64,000 bases of DNA from Brumicola pallidula DSM 14239 = ACAM 615 (GTDB taxonomy: Bacteria; Pseudomonadota; Gammaproteobacteria; Enterobacterales; Alteromonadaceae), in contig NZ_AUAV01000024.1 in NCBI RefSeq assembly GCF_000428905.1, positions 37,286-101,285 on the forward strand. The letters run 5' to 3'. A program made the position numbers and the translations under genes. Of this stretch, positions 53,608 through 64,000 are shown piece by piece. Under the pieces are notes generated by a model. It had not been told where the DNA came from and ran no database searches. It was given only the letters and a program-made list of their open reading frames with translations. The stretch's first letter is position 1, and each line of letters starts with the position of its first letter.

Positions 53608-54545
53608 GATAAACGCTGACCAACAACAAACAGGGCCGGTTTACCATTGATGATGTCAGCAACCGGTTGCGCTTTTTTGCTCGGGAATTGAATAATTGAC
53701 AGGAGTAAGTTGTGTTCACCCGTAGCAACCTCGATACCGTTTTTGTCGACATTCACGATCGTTCCCTCGGTCAACTCGCCAAAAGACTCGACAACTTCAA
53801 CTTGCCACACCTTGATTGATTCATCATTGTGGATAAACCAAACAAAAGGCCATGGATTAAATGCACGTACATTTCTAGCCAATTGCTGAGCACTCAGTGT
53901 CCAATCAATACGCGCTTCTTCTTTTGATAATTTGTGAGCGTAGGTGGCTTCATCATTATTTTGCACAGTAGGCGTTAGGTTATCCAAATTCTCAAGCGTT
54001 TCTAGCAATATTTGAGGGCCTAGCTCCGCTAAATCGTCATACAAACTGGCGCTTGTAGCCGCGCCGATAATAGCCATACTTTTTTCAAGCAACACAGCGC
54101 CGGTATCTAAGCCTTCATCCATTTGCATAACACTGATGCCGGTAAATTTATCGCCTGCCCATATGGCACGCTGAATGGGTGCAGCGCCACGCCATTTGGG
54201 TAATAACGAACCATGTACATTCAAACAACCTAGTTTTGGCGTATCAAGCACCGTTTTGGGTAGTATAAGACCGTAGGCAACAACAATCATAATATCGGCG
54301 TTCAGGCTAGCAAGTTCTTGCTGAGCTTCTTCATTTTTTAGTGACGCAGGCTGATAAATAGATGTCCCGTGGTCGAGCGCTAGCAACTTTACGGCGCTGG
54401 GCATGAGTTTTTTACCTCTGCCTGCATGGCGATCAGGCTGCGTATAAACGGCAATGATATTATGCTCACTAGCGTATAGTGCAGCTAAGTGTTTAGCTGC
54501 AAATTCAGGTGTGCCAGCAAAGATAATATTTAATGAATTAGCCAA
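53604..54545 (-). CDS. fmt: Methionyl-tRNA formyltransferase
   Basis: A 313-residue enzyme that formylates initiator Met-tRNA. The formyltransferase core contains FAGTPEFAAKHL, CLNVHGSLLPKWRGAAPIQ (His/Asn active site) and GLDTGAVL; a C-terminal tRNA-binding domain follows. It is part of the def-fmt-rsmB-trkA run. Confidence 0.96.
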   Translation of the reverse strand: MANSLNIIFAGTPEFAAKHLAALYASEHNIIAVYTQPDRHAGRGKKLMPSAVKLLALDHGTSIYQPASLKNEEAQQELASLNADIMIVVAYGLILPKTVLDTPKLGCLNVHGSLLPKWRGAAPIQRAIWAGDKFTGISVMQMDEGLDTGAVLLEKSMAIIGAATSASLYDDLAELGPQILLETLENLDNLTPTVQNNDEATYAHKLSKEEARIDWTLSAQQLARNVRAFNPWPFVWFIHNDESIKVWQVEVVESFGELTEGTIVNVDKNGIEVATGEHNLLLSIIQFPSKKAQPVADIINGKPALFVVGQRLS

Positions 54546-54564
54546 TATATTGATATCCTTAATG

Positions 54565-55074
54565 CTAGTCTTTCGCAGCTAGCTTAGCTTCTTTTTCAAG
54601 TTTCTTTTTGATACGATTTCGTTTTAAGGGTGATAAATAGTCAACCAACAGCTTGCCTTTTAAATGATCAAGTTCGTGCTGAATACAAATGGCGAGCAAG
54701 CCTTCAGCTTCGAGTTCAAAGTATTTGCCATCTCTATCCAATGCTTTTACCGTGACTCTTGCTGCTCTATCTATCTCTGCGTAGTTGTTGGGAACCGATA
54801 AACAACCTTCTTCACTAATCGTAGAGCCTTCCGCTTTTGTGATCTCTGGGTTGATAAAAACACGCGGTTCATTTTGTTCCTCAGAAACATCCATCACCAC
54901 AACACGCATATGTACATCAATTTGTGACGCCGCCAAACCAATACCTTTTTCGTCTTTCATGGTATCGAACATGTCGTCCACAAGAGTCCGAATTTCTTCG
55001 TTAACTTCCTCTACAGACGCTGCTACAGTGCGTAGTCTCTCGTCTGGAAAGGTTAATACAGTTCTTACTGCCAT
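54565..55074 (-). CDS. def: Peptide deformylase
   Basis: A 169-residue metalloenzyme with all three motifs: [15 protein letters not shown] (metal Cys) and HELDH. It removes the N-formyl group from nascent proteins. The family start [14 protein letters not shown] places the ATG at 55074, not at the upstream ATG ending 55086. Confidence 0.96.
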   Translation of the reverse strand: MAVRTVLTFPDERLRTVAASVEEVNEEIRTLVDDMFDTMKDEKGIGLAASQIDVHMRVVVMDVSEEQNEPRVFINPEITKAEGSTISEEGCLSVPNNYAEIDRAARVTVKALDRDGKYFELEAEGLLAICIQHELDHLKGKLLVDYLSPLKRNRIKKKLEKEAKLAAKD

Positions 55075-55312
55075 TGCTAAAACCACTCATCTAGTCAGTA
55101 TTAAAAAATATACTATTCATGCAGAATAGTTATTTAAACCTTGCGCATAATGTCTATTCTAACGCATAAGCCACAGTCTGTGGACTAGATATGGGGTTAA
55201 TTTTTTGAAAAATAAACCGATAACTAATTAAATGGACATAAATTATAACTGTCTGTGACAATTCTAGCCTTAAGTACAGGCGACTCACGAGTACACGAAG
55301 AGTAGTATAAGA

Positions 55313-56392
55313 ATGACTATGATAAAAAAATTATCGATGCTATGCCTCATTGTTGTTGGGGTATTGATGATAAGCGTCAAATCAGCATCAGCAGATATTA
55401 TAAATATAAAAACCGACGCGCCACAAACTTATGTCGTTAAGAAGGGCGATACATTGTGGGATATATCTAGCTTATTTTTAGACCAGCCTTGGTTATGGCC
55501 TGAGCTGTGGCGCAACAATACGCAAATTGAAAATCCGCATTTAATCTATCCGGGTAATGTTTTACGTTTGCATTATGTTGACGGTCAACCGGTTATGGAA
55601 ATTGTCCGAGACAAAACCACGATTTTATTAACGCCTGAGTCGGTGACCAATACAAAGCCATCAGCTATTGGCGTGTTGCCTTGGAAAGTGCTTGGTCCCT
55701 TTTTTAAGAATGACAGTATTATTGGTCTTGAAGAATACAATGCGTTGCCAAGACTATTAGGTGACAGCGAAGGGTCGACTACGTTTGTGAAGAAAGATTT
55801 CGTGTTGAGTCATAAGCCGGTAAATGCAGATACCCATTACACGATCATTCGCAAAGGTAAACTGTTAAAAGATGATGAAGGCAAGGTCATTGGTTATCAG
55901 GTGAAGAATGTTGGTGAAGTAGAACTAATGAACTCTAGTTCAGGTAAGCAGCAAATTGTTAGAGTCGTTAAAAGTAACCGTGAAGCTCGACCTGGCGATA
56001 AGCTAAGACCGGTTGAAAGTGCCGATAATAATGATTTAGTGTTGCAAGCCTCAACCACTCAAATGGGTCGTATTATTGCAAACATTGAAGACCGTTCACT
56101 CATAGGTAAACGCGATGTTGTGGTTATTTCATTAGGTGCAGCAGACGTTGAGCCTGGAACAGTAATGGGTATTTACGCACGAGGTCCTGCAATTTTGGAC
56201 AATGAAAATCCATCATATGAAGTAAGTCAAAGCCCAGTTAAAACCTTGTTCAGTGCGAGCGAACGAGTAGAACAGCCAGCCTTTAAAATTGGTGAGTTGA
56301 TTATATTCAAAACGTTCGATAATGCCAGCTATGCTTGGATAACACGATCTGATAAACACATGAAGGGTGGGGAGTATTTAGGGCAACCTTAG
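55313..56392 (+). CDS. LysM domain protein, secreted
   Basis: A 359-residue protein with an N-terminal signal peptide (LCLIVVGVLMISVKSASA) and one LysM domain at about residues 42-90 (TYVVKKGDTLWDISSLFLDQ ... NPHLIYPGNVLRL), which should bind peptidoglycan. The C-terminal 260 residues carry no recognised catalytic motif. Orthologues commonly precede dprA in gammaproteobacteria and lie divergent to def, as here. Two in-frame ATGs (55313, 55319) are possible starts. Confidence 0.85.
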   Translation: MTMIKKLSMLCLIVVGVLMISVKSASADIINIKTDAPQTYVVKKGDTLWDISSLFLDQPWLWPELWRNNTQIENPHLIYPGNVLRLHYVDGQPVMEIVRDKTTILLTPESVTNTKPSAIGVLPWKVLGPFFKNDSIIGLEEYNALPRLLGDSEGSTTFVKKDFVLSHKPVNADTHYTIIRKGKLLKDDEGKVIGYQVKNVGEVELMNSSSGKQQIVRVVKSNREARPGDKLRPVESADNNDLVLQASTTQMGRIIANIEDRSLIGKRDVVVISLGAADVEPGTVMGIYARGPAILDNENPSYEVSQSPVKTLFSASERVEQPAFKIGELIIFKTFDNASYAWITRSDKHMKGGEYLGQP

Positions 56393-56419
56393 TCAGCTCT
56401 TCTAGCATATGAAACATTC

Positions 56420-56455
56420 AAAACAGGTAGCTCAGGCTACTTGTTTTGTTTTGCC
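56420..56455 (+). terminator. Terminator after the LysM gene
   Basis: AAAACAGGTAGC and GCTACTTGTTTT form a 12-bp stem with a 4-base loop, followed by TTTTGTTTTG. Confidence 0.75.
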
Positions 56456-56484
56456 CAGTAGATTAATAACCAAGGATGGTTTAC

Positions 56485-57702
56485 ATGATCATTTTAGAAC
56501 AAGACATACGCTATTGGTTGGCGTTAACTGCGCTGTCAAACATCGGTATTAAAACCCTCTTAAAAACAGCGAGTACATGCAATGTTACGTTGTCTGAGTT
56601 AGCACAGGTAGACACGTCGAGATTGCAATCGGTCGGCTGGGATGCCGGACAAATAGCCTGTTTAGTTGAGCCGCATCCGTTCACTCAAAAATGTATTGAT
56701 TGGTTGTCAGGTGATAATAATCGAGCCATTATTTCTTATCAGTGCAAAGAATATCCTGAGCAACTCAAGCAAATAGCGCAAGCTCCGTTACTACTTTTTG
56801 CAGATGGTGATTATGAGCTACTGTCAAAACCACAATTAGCAGTGGTTGGCAGTCGTGCCCCAACATACAATAGCTTGGCAAATACTAATACACTGGTAAC
56901 AGAGGTGCTAACTAGATCTGATTTAGTCATTACCAGTGGTTTAGCCTTGGGTATTGATGCGCAAAGCCATACTGCAGCCTTAAATTTTAGTCAATGTTTG
57001 CATAACGCTGCAACGCTAAACGGCAGAACCATCGCTGTACTTGGCAATGGTATTGATGTTATCTATCCCAAAAGACACGCAACACTGAGTGCACAAATTC
57101 GCCAAAACGGATTGTTAGTAAGTGAGTTTCCGCCCAGCGTGATGCCGTCACCAAAACTCTTTCCACGGCGAAATCGTATTATTAGTGGGCTCAGTTTAGG
57201 CACGCTAGTTACTGAAGCCAGAATTAAAAGCGGATCGTTAATAACGGCAAAATATGCGATTGAACAGGGACGAGAAGTATTCGCCATGCCAAGTAACATA
57301 AATAATAAGCAAGCTGAAGGTTGTCATTGGTTAATTAAGCAAGGGGCAAAGCTATGCGAATGTGCTCAAGATATCTTCGATGAACTGCCGATGACATTGC
57401 TAAAAACTGCACAAAAACAGCAGGCTGAAAAAAAACCAAAACAAAACTTGGCAACCATCAGATTGTTAGATAGTGTAGAGCTTGAATCTAATAAATATGG
57501 CGCAAATAGCCGAGCGCAGCAGGATGAGACAGAAAATTCGTCCTTACTGCTGCAAGCCGTGGATTTTGATGTTACTTCAATAGACGTCATAGCGATGCGT
57601 ACCGGCCAGTCGATTTCGACATTATTTGTGCAGTTATTGGAATATGAGTTACGCGGGTTTATAACCTCTACGTCTGAAGGTTACCTTAAATTGAGGGACT
57701 AA
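56485..57702 (+). CDS. dprA: DNA processing protein DprA (Smf)
   Basis: A 405-residue protein: N-terminal SAM-like domain, Rossmann fold with [22 protein letters not shown] and [12 protein letters not shown], and a C-terminal winged helix. It protects incoming single strands and loads RecA. A start at 56485 is better than 56476 because AAGGA lies eight bases upstream. It is followed by smg with 2 bp between. Confidence 0.93.
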   Translation: MIILEQDIRYWLALTALSNIGIKTLLKTASTCNVTLSELAQVDTSRLQSVGWDAGQIACLVEPHPFTQKCIDWLSGDNNRAIISYQCKEYPEQLKQIAQAPLLLFADGDYELLSKPQLAVVGSRAPTYNSLANTNTLVTEVLTRSDLVITSGLALGIDAQSHTAALNFSQCLHNAATLNGRTIAVLGNGIDVIYPKRHATLSAQIRQNGLLVSEFPPSVMPSPKLFPRRNRIISGLSLGTLVTEARIKSGSLITAKYAIEQGREVFAMPSNINNKQAEGCHWLIKQGAKLCECAQDIFDELPMTLLKTAQKQQAEKKPKQNLATIRLLDSVELESNKYGANSRAQQDETENSSLLLQAVDFDVTSIDVIAMRTGQSISTLFVQLLEYELRGFITSTSEGYLKLRD

Positions 57703-57704
57703 TT

Positions 57705-58181
57705 ATGTTTGACATCCTCATGTACTTGTTCGAAAACGTAGTACACAATGAGAGTGAGTTTAGAGTCGACCACGATGAATTAACCGACGAGTTAATTCGC
57801 GCGGGTTTTCATCACGACGAAATATTTAAAGCACTGGCTTGGGTTGAAAAGCTAGCAGCACTGCAAGAAACGGACGCCACACCTTATTTATCAAGAGTGA
57901 CAATACCAAACAGCACAAGGGTGTATACAACTGAGGAGCAAATGCGCCTTGATGTGCAATGTAGAGGCTTCTTAATTTTCCTAGAGCAAGTCAAAGTTCT
58001 TGATGTCAGTACAAGAGAAATGGTCATCGACCGCACAATGGAAATTGAGTCTGCCGAGTTTTGCCTAGAAGACTTGAAGTGGGTAATACTCATGGTGTTA
58101 TTTAATGTGCCGGGTAAAGAGTGGGCCTACGAGCAAATGGAGGACCTTTTGTTTGAAGTTCAAGAAGGCCCTCTGCATTAG
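57705..58181 (+). CDS. smg: Smg family protein
   Basis: A 158-residue acidic protein beginning [13 protein letters not shown], as in Smg. The family is conserved next to dprA in gammaproteobacteria but has no firm function. It is 2 bp after dprA. Confidence 0.9.
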   Translation: MFDILMYLFENVVHNESEFRVDHDELTDELIRAGFHHDEIFKALAWVEKLAALQETDATPYLSRVTIPNSTRVYTTEEQMRLDVQCRGFLIFLEQVKVLDVSTREMVIDRTMEIESAEFCLEDLKWVILMVLFNVPGKEWAYEQMEDLLFEVQEGPLH

Positions 58182-58231
58182 TAACGGTAAAAAAAACGGC
58201 AAAATCAGTAGTACAAGTAGCGGAAAAAACA

Positions 58232-58855
58232 ATGGCAAAAATTGATCATTCATTATTCGCTGCTAATCAACATGCTCTCAATGAAGCTTATGGTAAGTGC
58301 CCTGTTTGTGAAGGCCAACTTGTTTTAAAGCACGCAAATAAATCGTCTTTTCTGGCCTGTCAGAACTATCCTACTTGCAAGCACACGCAGCAATTACATA
58401 AAAACGATGTCACTATTCTCAAAGTCATGGATGGAACTACTTGTCCTGAGTGCGCTAAGACCTTGGCCGTTAAAAAAGGTCGATATGGCATGTTTATCGG
58501 CTGTACAGGTTTTCCTGATTGCCACTTCATTGCAACCAGAGATATGGTAACCAAAGATGGCGTGGTTAAAAGTAACAGCGATAATGTAGACGAGCATGGT
58601 AACGCAAAATCGAACACTACCTTAGCTTGCCCGAAATGCCAGCATGGTTCTCTAATAAAACGCCAAAATAAGTTTGGTAAATATTTTTATGCTTGCAATG
58701 ACTACCCAAAATGCAAATATATGCTAAATTCCGTACCCATCGATACCGCTTGTGAAAGTTGTGGTTGGAAAGTGATGGTGCTGGTGGATAAAAACCATTC
58801 AGAAAAAGGCTTAACTTGTCCGCAAGTGAACTGTCAGCACAAACAAACACAATAA
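58232..58855 (+). CDS. yrdD: Topoisomerase-type zinc finger protein (YrdD-like)
   Basis: A 207-residue protein made of zinc ribbons: CPVCEG...CQNYPTC, CPECAK...CTGFPDC, CPKCQ...CNDYPKC and a last CESC...CPQ. These match the C-terminal zinc domains of DNA topoisomerase I without its catalytic part, as in E. coli YrdD. It probably binds single-stranded nucleic acid. Confidence 0.9.
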   Translation: MAKIDHSLFAANQHALNEAYGKCPVCEGQLVLKHANKSSFLACQNYPTCKHTQQLHKNDVTILKVMDGTTCPECAKTLAVKKGRYGMFIGCTGFPDCHFIATRDMVTKDGVVKSNSDNVDEHGNAKSNTTLACPKCQHGSLIKRQNKFGKYFYACNDYPKCKYMLNSVPIDTACESCGWKVMVLVDKNHSEKGLTCPQVNCQHKQTQ

Positions 58856-58896
58856 TAATTGGTATTAAATTATATTTCTAATTTTTGGGGTAGTTC

Positions 58897-59439
58897 ATGC
58901 AATCATTTGAGCATGCTTTTCATCATCATCGTTGTTTTGCCTATCCAACTGAAGCTGTTTTTGGTCTTGGTTGCGACCCACTCTCAGAAACTGCCATGAT
59001 GGAAATTCTGCGTTTAAAGTCTCGTCCTGTTGAGAAAGGGGTTATTTTAATCGCCGCAACATTCGAGCAGTTGAGGCCATTTGTACATATTGATAGGTTA
59101 CCCATTGAACATCAACAAAAAGCCTTCGATTCATGGCCCGGTCCGTTTACTTGGTTACTACCTAAAAGCGCTCTCACGCCCACTTGGGTAAGTGGTGATT
59201 CCGATCTGGTTGCTGTGCGAGTAAGCAATCATCCACTGGTACAAAAAATGTGTCAATTAGTCGGTAGCCCGATGATATCCACAAGTGCAAACCCGGCAAG
59301 CATGGAGCCCGCTCGTTCTAGCGATGAAGTACGCTCTTATTTTGGTAGTGATTTACTCATTATTGAAGGCAGTTTAGGCGAACAACAAACGCCTAGTACT
59401 ATTATTAATGGACTCAACCTCGAAACCTTGCGAGCATAG
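58897..59439 (+). CDS. tsaC: Threonylcarbamoyl-AMP synthase
   Basis: A 180-residue YrdC-fold enzyme with AYPTEAVFGLGCD, KSRPVEKGVILIA and SSANPAS-type (STSANPASMEP) motifs. It makes the precursor for t6A37 of tRNA. Its place between yrdD and hemF/aroE matches E. coli yrdC. Confidence 0.94.
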   Translation: MQSFEHAFHHHRCFAYPTEAVFGLGCDPLSETAMMEILRLKSRPVEKGVILIAATFEQLRPFVHIDRLPIEHQQKAFDSWPGPFTWLLPKSALTPTWVSGDSDLVAVRVSNHPLVQKMCQLVGSPMISTSANPASMEPARSSDEVRSYFGSDLLIIEGSLGEQQTPSTIINGLNLETLRA

Positions 59440-59453
59440 AGCACTATAATTAA

Positions 59454-60389
<936 letters not shown>

Positions 60390-60425
60390 GAATCGAAGTA
60401 AACCACTTATTCACCGCTAATAATG

Positions 60426-60439
60426 TTGACTTGGATCAA
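60426..60439 (+). promoter_or_regulatory. FNR-like box upstream of ompW
   Basis: TTGAC-TTGG-ATCAA matches TTGAT-N4-ATCAA at nine of ten positions. A weaker second site (GTAAT-CCAG-ATCAA) is at 60475-60488. E. coli ompW is controlled by FNR. Confidence 0.55.
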
Positions 60440-60580
60440 GTAAAAGAGCGCCAAACAGCTGTTTTTTCATTAATGTAATCCAGATCAACTCTTTTCATTT
60501 TTCTCGCACTAAACTAGTTGTCATTAAGGCTCTAGCCTAAATAGTTTCTTCAACTTTTGACAACTCAAACGAGAATACAC

Positions 60581-61297
60581 ATGAAAAACACAGTCACAAA
60601 AACGCGAGTAACAGGTTCACTTATTCAAGGTGTCGCATTATCGGGCATCGTCTTCGCTAGTTTGGTATTTGCTGGTAACGCAATAGCTTACGAAAAAGGT
60701 GATTTGGTTGTCCGAGGTGGTTTCACCAATGTATCTCCTAATGATGATGCTTCAAACATCTTCGCTGGTGGTGCTGATCTCGGAGTAAGCTTAACTGTTG
60801 GTAGTGACACTCAATTGGGTTTGAACATTGCCTATTTTGTTACTGACAACATTAACATTGAAGTATTAGCGGCAACGCCATTTACACATGATGTTAATTT
60901 TAGCGTATCTGACCCACTAGGTACGGGTAACAAACTAGGCGAAGTTACTCACTTACCACCTTCGGTAACGGCTAACTATTACTTTATGGATGCCTCTTCT
61001 GCTTTCCAACCTTATGTCGGTGCCGGTCTTAACTATACTATTTTCTTTGACGAAGAATTTACCAGTGCAAATAAGGCGGCGGGTTTAACCGACTTGGAAT
61101 TAGATAACTCTTTGGGCCTAACTGCTCAACTGGGAGCGGACTATAAAATTAATGATAAGTGGCACGTAAATGCATCAGTTCGGTGGATTGATATAGACAC
61201 AGAAGCCAATTTTAAATTGGGTAGTGCTAGCGGCAAAGTAAGTGATATTGAAATCGATCCAACCGTTATGACGGTTTCTTTAGGTTACACTTTCTAA
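60581..61297 (+). CDS. ompW: Outer membrane protein OmpW
   Basis: A 238-residue eight-stranded barrel. The signal peptide ends near residue 36 (AGNAIA-YEKGD) and strands such as GDLVVRGGFTNV and the C-terminal VSLGYTF (terminal Phe) follow. The signal is unusually long for the family. The ATG at 60581 is preferred over an upstream TTG at 60557. It probably moves small hydrophobic molecules. FNR-like boxes lie upstream. Confidence 0.93.
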   Translation: MKNTVTKTRVTGSLIQGVALSGIVFASLVFAGNAIAYEKGDLVVRGGFTNVSPNDDASNIFAGGADLGVSLTVGSDTQLGLNIAYFVTDNINIEVLAATPFTHDVNFSVSDPLGTGNKLGEVTHLPPSVTANYYFMDASSAFQPYVGAGLNYTIFFDEEFTSANKAAGLTDLELDNSLGLTAQLGADYKINDKWHVNASVRWIDIDTEANFKLGSASGKVSDIEIDPTVMTVSLGYTF

Positions 61298-61384
61298 TAG
61301 TAGTATTGATTAAACGGTATAAGGGTCAGTAATTTGGCTTGCAATGTGCGGCCATTTTTTGGGCCTTATCGTTAGTAAACGCGC

Positions 61385-61416
61385 AAAGCCTTAATGAATT
61401 CATTGAGGCTTTTTTT
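61385..61416 (+). terminator. Terminator after ompW
   Basis: AAAGCCT-AATG and CATT-AGGCTTT form a stem around GAATTC-like loop sequence, followed by a run of T. Confidence 0.85.
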
Positions 61417-61540
61417 GTGCCGTGAATATTAGCTAAAAATGTGTATATTCATAAAGTAAATAAACCGTGAGTTAGGGTTCATTGCAATCAGCTTTCATGT
61501 ATCCTCTGATCATTATTATTACTTGAAAGTTAAGATACCC

Positions 61541-62383
61541 GTGTCAGACAATTCCACTTCGATAAAAAAGCTGGCTGTATTTGGTAATCCAATTGCGCAG
61601 AGCAAATCACCAGACATTCATCAGATGTTTGCTAATCAATTTAATATGACAATAAGTTATGCGCGCATTCTGGGTCAACCATCTACTTTTACTGAGCAGT
61701 TAAGCGCCTTCTTCGATGACCCTAACGCGATCGGCGCTAATATTACAATGCCGTTTAAAGAAGATGCAGCAAACTGGGCAACGGAAAGGTCAACAGGAGT
61801 AGCCCAAGTAAATGCGGCTAATACCATTATTAGACAAGCACAAGGTTTTCGAGCAGAAACCACCGATGGTCGAGGTTTAGTCTCAGATTTACTGCGTAAT
61901 GACATATCATTGCAGGGCAAGCAGGTATTGTTGATTGGAGCTGGTGGAGCAGCGCGTGGCGCGATTGAAGCCTTATTGTCTGAACAGCCTGAGCACATAT
62001 ACATTACAAATCGAAGTGAAGTAAATGCAAAGCGTTTAGTTAGTATGGCTGATGACAACAGAGTGAGTGCGGTTAGTGAAAATGACTGTGAACAGTTAAG
62101 TATTGATGTCATCATCAACGCAACATCACTTAGCTTAAGTGGCAAATTGCCTGCTATATCCGACGCAATCTTCGATAACAAACCCGCAGTTTACGACATG
62201 GTCTATCACGACGCAGATACGAGCTTTATTAAAAAGGCAAAGTCATTCGGCTGTACTAAAGTCGCCGATGGTCTAGGCATGCTAGTGAGCCAAGCCGCAG
62301 AGAGTTTTTATTTATGGTTTGGTGTGCGACCCGATGTTGAGCCGGTGCTTGAGTATCTGCGGCAACAACTAGCTAATGCGTAA
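61541..62383 (+). CDS. aroE: Shikimate dehydrogenase
   Basis: A 280-residue NADP enzyme of the shikimate pathway. Substrate residues lie in GNPIAQSKSPDIHQ and NITMPFKEDA (catalytic Lys), and the NADP motif is GAGGAARGA. The start is uncertain: GTG at 61541 gives a family-like N terminus, and a TTG at 61523 is possible. It converges on yrdA with one base between stops. Confidence 0.93.
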   Translation: MSDNSTSIKKLAVFGNPIAQSKSPDIHQMFANQFNMTISYARILGQPSTFTEQLSAFFDDPNAIGANITMPFKEDAANWATERSTGVAQVNAANTIIRQAQGFRAETTDGRGLVSDLLRNDISLQGKQVLLIGAGGAARGAIEALLSEQPEHIYITNRSEVNAKRLVSMADDNRVSAVSENDCEQLSIDVIINATSLSLSGKLPAISDAIFDNKPAVYDMVYHDADTSFIKKAKSFGCTKVADGLGMLVSQAAESFYLWFGVRPDVEPVLEYLRQQLANA

Positions 62384-62384
62384 A

Positions 62385-62915
62385 TTATTGCTCAAGATAC
62401 TCGCGACTTAATTCAACGTAGTTAACCGCGCTTTGTTTAAGAAATGCCATTTCACTGTCTTTTAGTCGACGTTTCTTTAGTGCAGGATTGCCGACATATA
62501 AAAAGCCGCTTTCTAATATTTTATTAGGGGCAACTAATGATCCTGCTCCGATAAATACATCGTCTTGCACTACGGCACCGTCCATAATGATTGCCCCCAT
62601 ACCAACAAGAATACGATTGCCTAGTTCGCAACCGTGCAGCATGCATTTATGTCCAACAGTCACATCATCCCCGATAATTAGTGGAAAACCGGTGGGATTT
62701 TGTCTGGATTTCCGTGTTACATGCAATACTGAACCGTCTTGTACATTAGTACGTCGTCCAATTCGGATAACATTGACGTCACCTCGTCCAGCAACGAGTG
62801 GCCAAATACTGCTTTGCTCACCTAATTCGATGTCGCCAACTAAAACGGCACTGTCATCTATATAAACGGAATTATCGAAAGTAGGACTGATATTACGGTA
62901 GCTACGAATTGTCAT
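62385..62915 (-). CDS. yrdA: Gamma-carbonic anhydrase-like protein YrdA
   Basis: A 176-residue left-handed beta-helix protein with hexapeptide repeats (DIELGEQSSIWPLVAGRGDVNVIRIG). The metal-binding histidines lie in LHVTRK and VGHKCMLHGC. Carbonic anhydrase activity is uncertain in this subfamily. In E. coli yrdA is next to the rrnD operon. Confidence 0.92.
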   Translation of the reverse strand: MTIRSYRNISPTFDNSVYIDDSAVLVGDIELGEQSSIWPLVAGRGDVNVIRIGRRTNVQDGSVLHVTRKSRQNPTGFPLIIGDDVTVGHKCMLHGCELGNRILVGMGAIIMDGAVVQDDVFIGAGSLVAPNKILESGFLYVGNPALKKRRLKDSEMAFLKQSAVNYVELSREYLEQ

Positions 62916-63066
62916 AGTGGGCCCTTTTGTAAGTCTGTTGCCTCATATACTAAGGCATTTGTTCGTAGTAAGTTAGGGTATTTATATAAATGTACTTATG
63001 TAAGGGGATTTATATAAGCACATGAGATAGGCGCGTTCATATAGCCATTGCGCGGGTAATAAGTTC

Positions 63067-63684
63067 TTAAGACAATGCGAGCCATAAACCCACAGCCACT
63101 AATAGACTGCCGGCGATCCTATTGAGCCAGACCACATTGTTACCGCGACTTAATAATCGCTTTAATCCTTTGCCACCGTTTGCGTATATAAGCATACAAA
63201 TAAATTCACTCAGCATAATAATAGCCAGTAAAACCGAAAACTGCAGTGCAATGGGTTTTTCGACAGCGATAAAGGGCGGTAATATGGAAACCATAAACGC
63301 CCAGCCTTTCGGGTTTGCCACTGCCGTAATATAACCTTGCGACACTAAGTTAATGGATGACAATTGACTATTGGTAATTGCATACTGTGATACATCAGCA
63401 TCGGCTAACCACATTCTTACACCAAGGAAAACCAAATAGGCTCCGCCAATCCATTTAAACCAAGCAAATAACAATGGATAGTTGAGCATTAGACTCGCCA
63501 CACCAATTACCGCCAATATCGCAACAGTAGCTACCCCAAGGACTTCACCTAACATCATCCACAGCGTCCGTGTTACCCCGACGCTCATGCCGAGGGTCAT
63601 CGCAAGTGTCATGCACATGCCCGGAGTGATGGAGATAAAAAACCAAGTAGGGATAAAAACGGCAAGGAGGGTAATATCAGGCAT
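63067..63684 (-). CDS. LysE/RhtB-family amino-acid exporter
   Basis: A 205-residue inner-membrane protein with about six spans and the family start FIPTWFFISITPGMCMTLAM. It probably exports amino acids such as homoserine or threonine, but the substrate cannot be read from sequence. Confidence 0.88.
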   Translation of the reverse strand: MPDITLLAVFIPTWFFISITPGMCMTLAMTLGMSVGVTRTLWMMLGEVLGVATVAILAVIGVASLMLNYPLLFAWFKWIGGAYLVFLGVRMWLADADVSQYAITNSQLSSINLVSQGYITAVANPKGWAFMVSILPPFIAVEKPIALQFSVLLAIIMLSEFICMLIYANGGKGLKRLLSRGNNVVWLNRIAGSLLVAVGLWLALS

Positions 63685-63887
63685 AAGTCGTCATTTATAG
63701 GTAGTTGAACGTTGATTGTGCCGCTATTATTAACCAATAAAGGCTGATTTACATTAATTTACCTCACAATAGCCAAGGTAAATTATGCAATATAACCATT
63801 AATTTTGATTGAAAGGTGCTTTTTTAAGCCTTTCGTACTAATTATCAGCAAACGATCACAAAAATGACATTTATTTGTAAAACGGGG

Positions 63888-63915
63888 TTGAACAAGTGGT
63901 TTTAATCTGTAGAAT
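63888..63915 (+). promoter_or_regulatory. Predicted rRNA operon promoter (P1 type)
   Basis: -35 TTGAAC (63888-63893), 16-bp spacer, -10 TAGAAT (63910-63915), then a GC-rich discriminator GCGCGC and an A/T-rich UP-like stretch before it. Strong, stringently controlled rrn P1 promoters have this form. The 16S gene would begin past the window edge. Confidence 0.6.
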
Positions 63916-64000
63916 GCGCGCTCTGGTCAAGGGAAGCAGCCAAGCAGTAGTTTGGTAACTCACTTGAACAGTAAGTTTTAGCGCAGTTTGAATTGGTTTT

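Overview
The window is about 64 kb of a gammaproteobacterial chromosome around the replication origin. Gene content and order (atpIBEFHAGDC, parB-parA-rsmG-mnmG, an oriC-like region, dnaC/dnaT-like genes, mioC, mnmE, yajQ, yidC-yidD-rnpA-rpmH, dnaA-dnaN-recF-gyrB, glyS-glyQ, tag, yihI, engB, polA, trkH, trkA-rsmB-fmt-def, dprA, smg, yrdD, tsaC, hemF, ompW, aroE, yrdA), the low GC content, cytochrome c4 and the protein sequences suggest a marine member of the Alteromonadales, probably Alteromonadaceae (Paraglaciecola/Glaciecola/Alteromonas-like). The genus is an inference.

Positions 1-10,500 are an accessory region. It holds a P-loop kinase, a DEAD-box helicase, small membrane proteins, several broken genes and many repeats. 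Its main structure is a 5,248-bp transposon at 3864-9111. The element has TGT...ACA inverted ends of Tn7/Tn402 type, subterminal repeats at both ends and a perfect 5-bp target duplication (CCTAT). It carries no recognisable DDE transposase. Inside are two decayed IS91-like elements (each a tyrosine recombinase gene followed by a truncated rolling-circle transposase), an ABC-exporter fragment and small cassette-like genes. The transposon interrupted one copy of a repeat whose intact copy lies about 650 bp to the left. Sites resembling integron attC sites and a short remnant resembling an integron integrase N terminus suggest the region was once, at least in part, cassette-like.

Positions 10,525-22,230 hold the F1Fo ATP synthase operon, the chromosome partition genes parB and parA, and rsmG-mnmG, all on the minus strand. 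Positions 22,565-22,993 look like oriC: an AT-rich stretch, four DnaA boxes and several GATC sites. Minus-strand mioC, dnaT-like and dnaC-like genes point toward it. A second DnaA-box cluster precedes dnaA at 30,380-30,621. parS-like sites at 10,402, 34,252 (perfect) and 34,894 bracket the origin at about 12 kb on each side.

Positions 23,520-30,233 continue on the minus strand with primosome, tRNA-modification, membrane-insertion, RNase P and ribosomal genes. Positions 30,736-37,349 carry dnaA-dnaN-recF-gyrB on the plus strand; DnaA has an unusually long low-complexity linker. Positions 38,060-48,592 hold glyQ-glyS with a lipoprotein gene, tag, yihI, cytochrome c4, engB and polA. They also include two candidate small RNAs: one in the Spot 42 position between polA and engB, and one between cytochrome c4 and yihI with its own promoter and terminator.

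Positions 49,259-63,684 hold potassium uptake (trkH, trkA), the translation start/stop-associated genes rsmB, fmt and def, the dprA-smg-yrdD-tsaC-hemF run, ompW with FNR-like boxes, aroE, yrdA and a LysE-type exporter. The right edge has what looks like an rRNA operon promoter, which fits the yrdA-rrn neighbourhood of E. coli rrnD.
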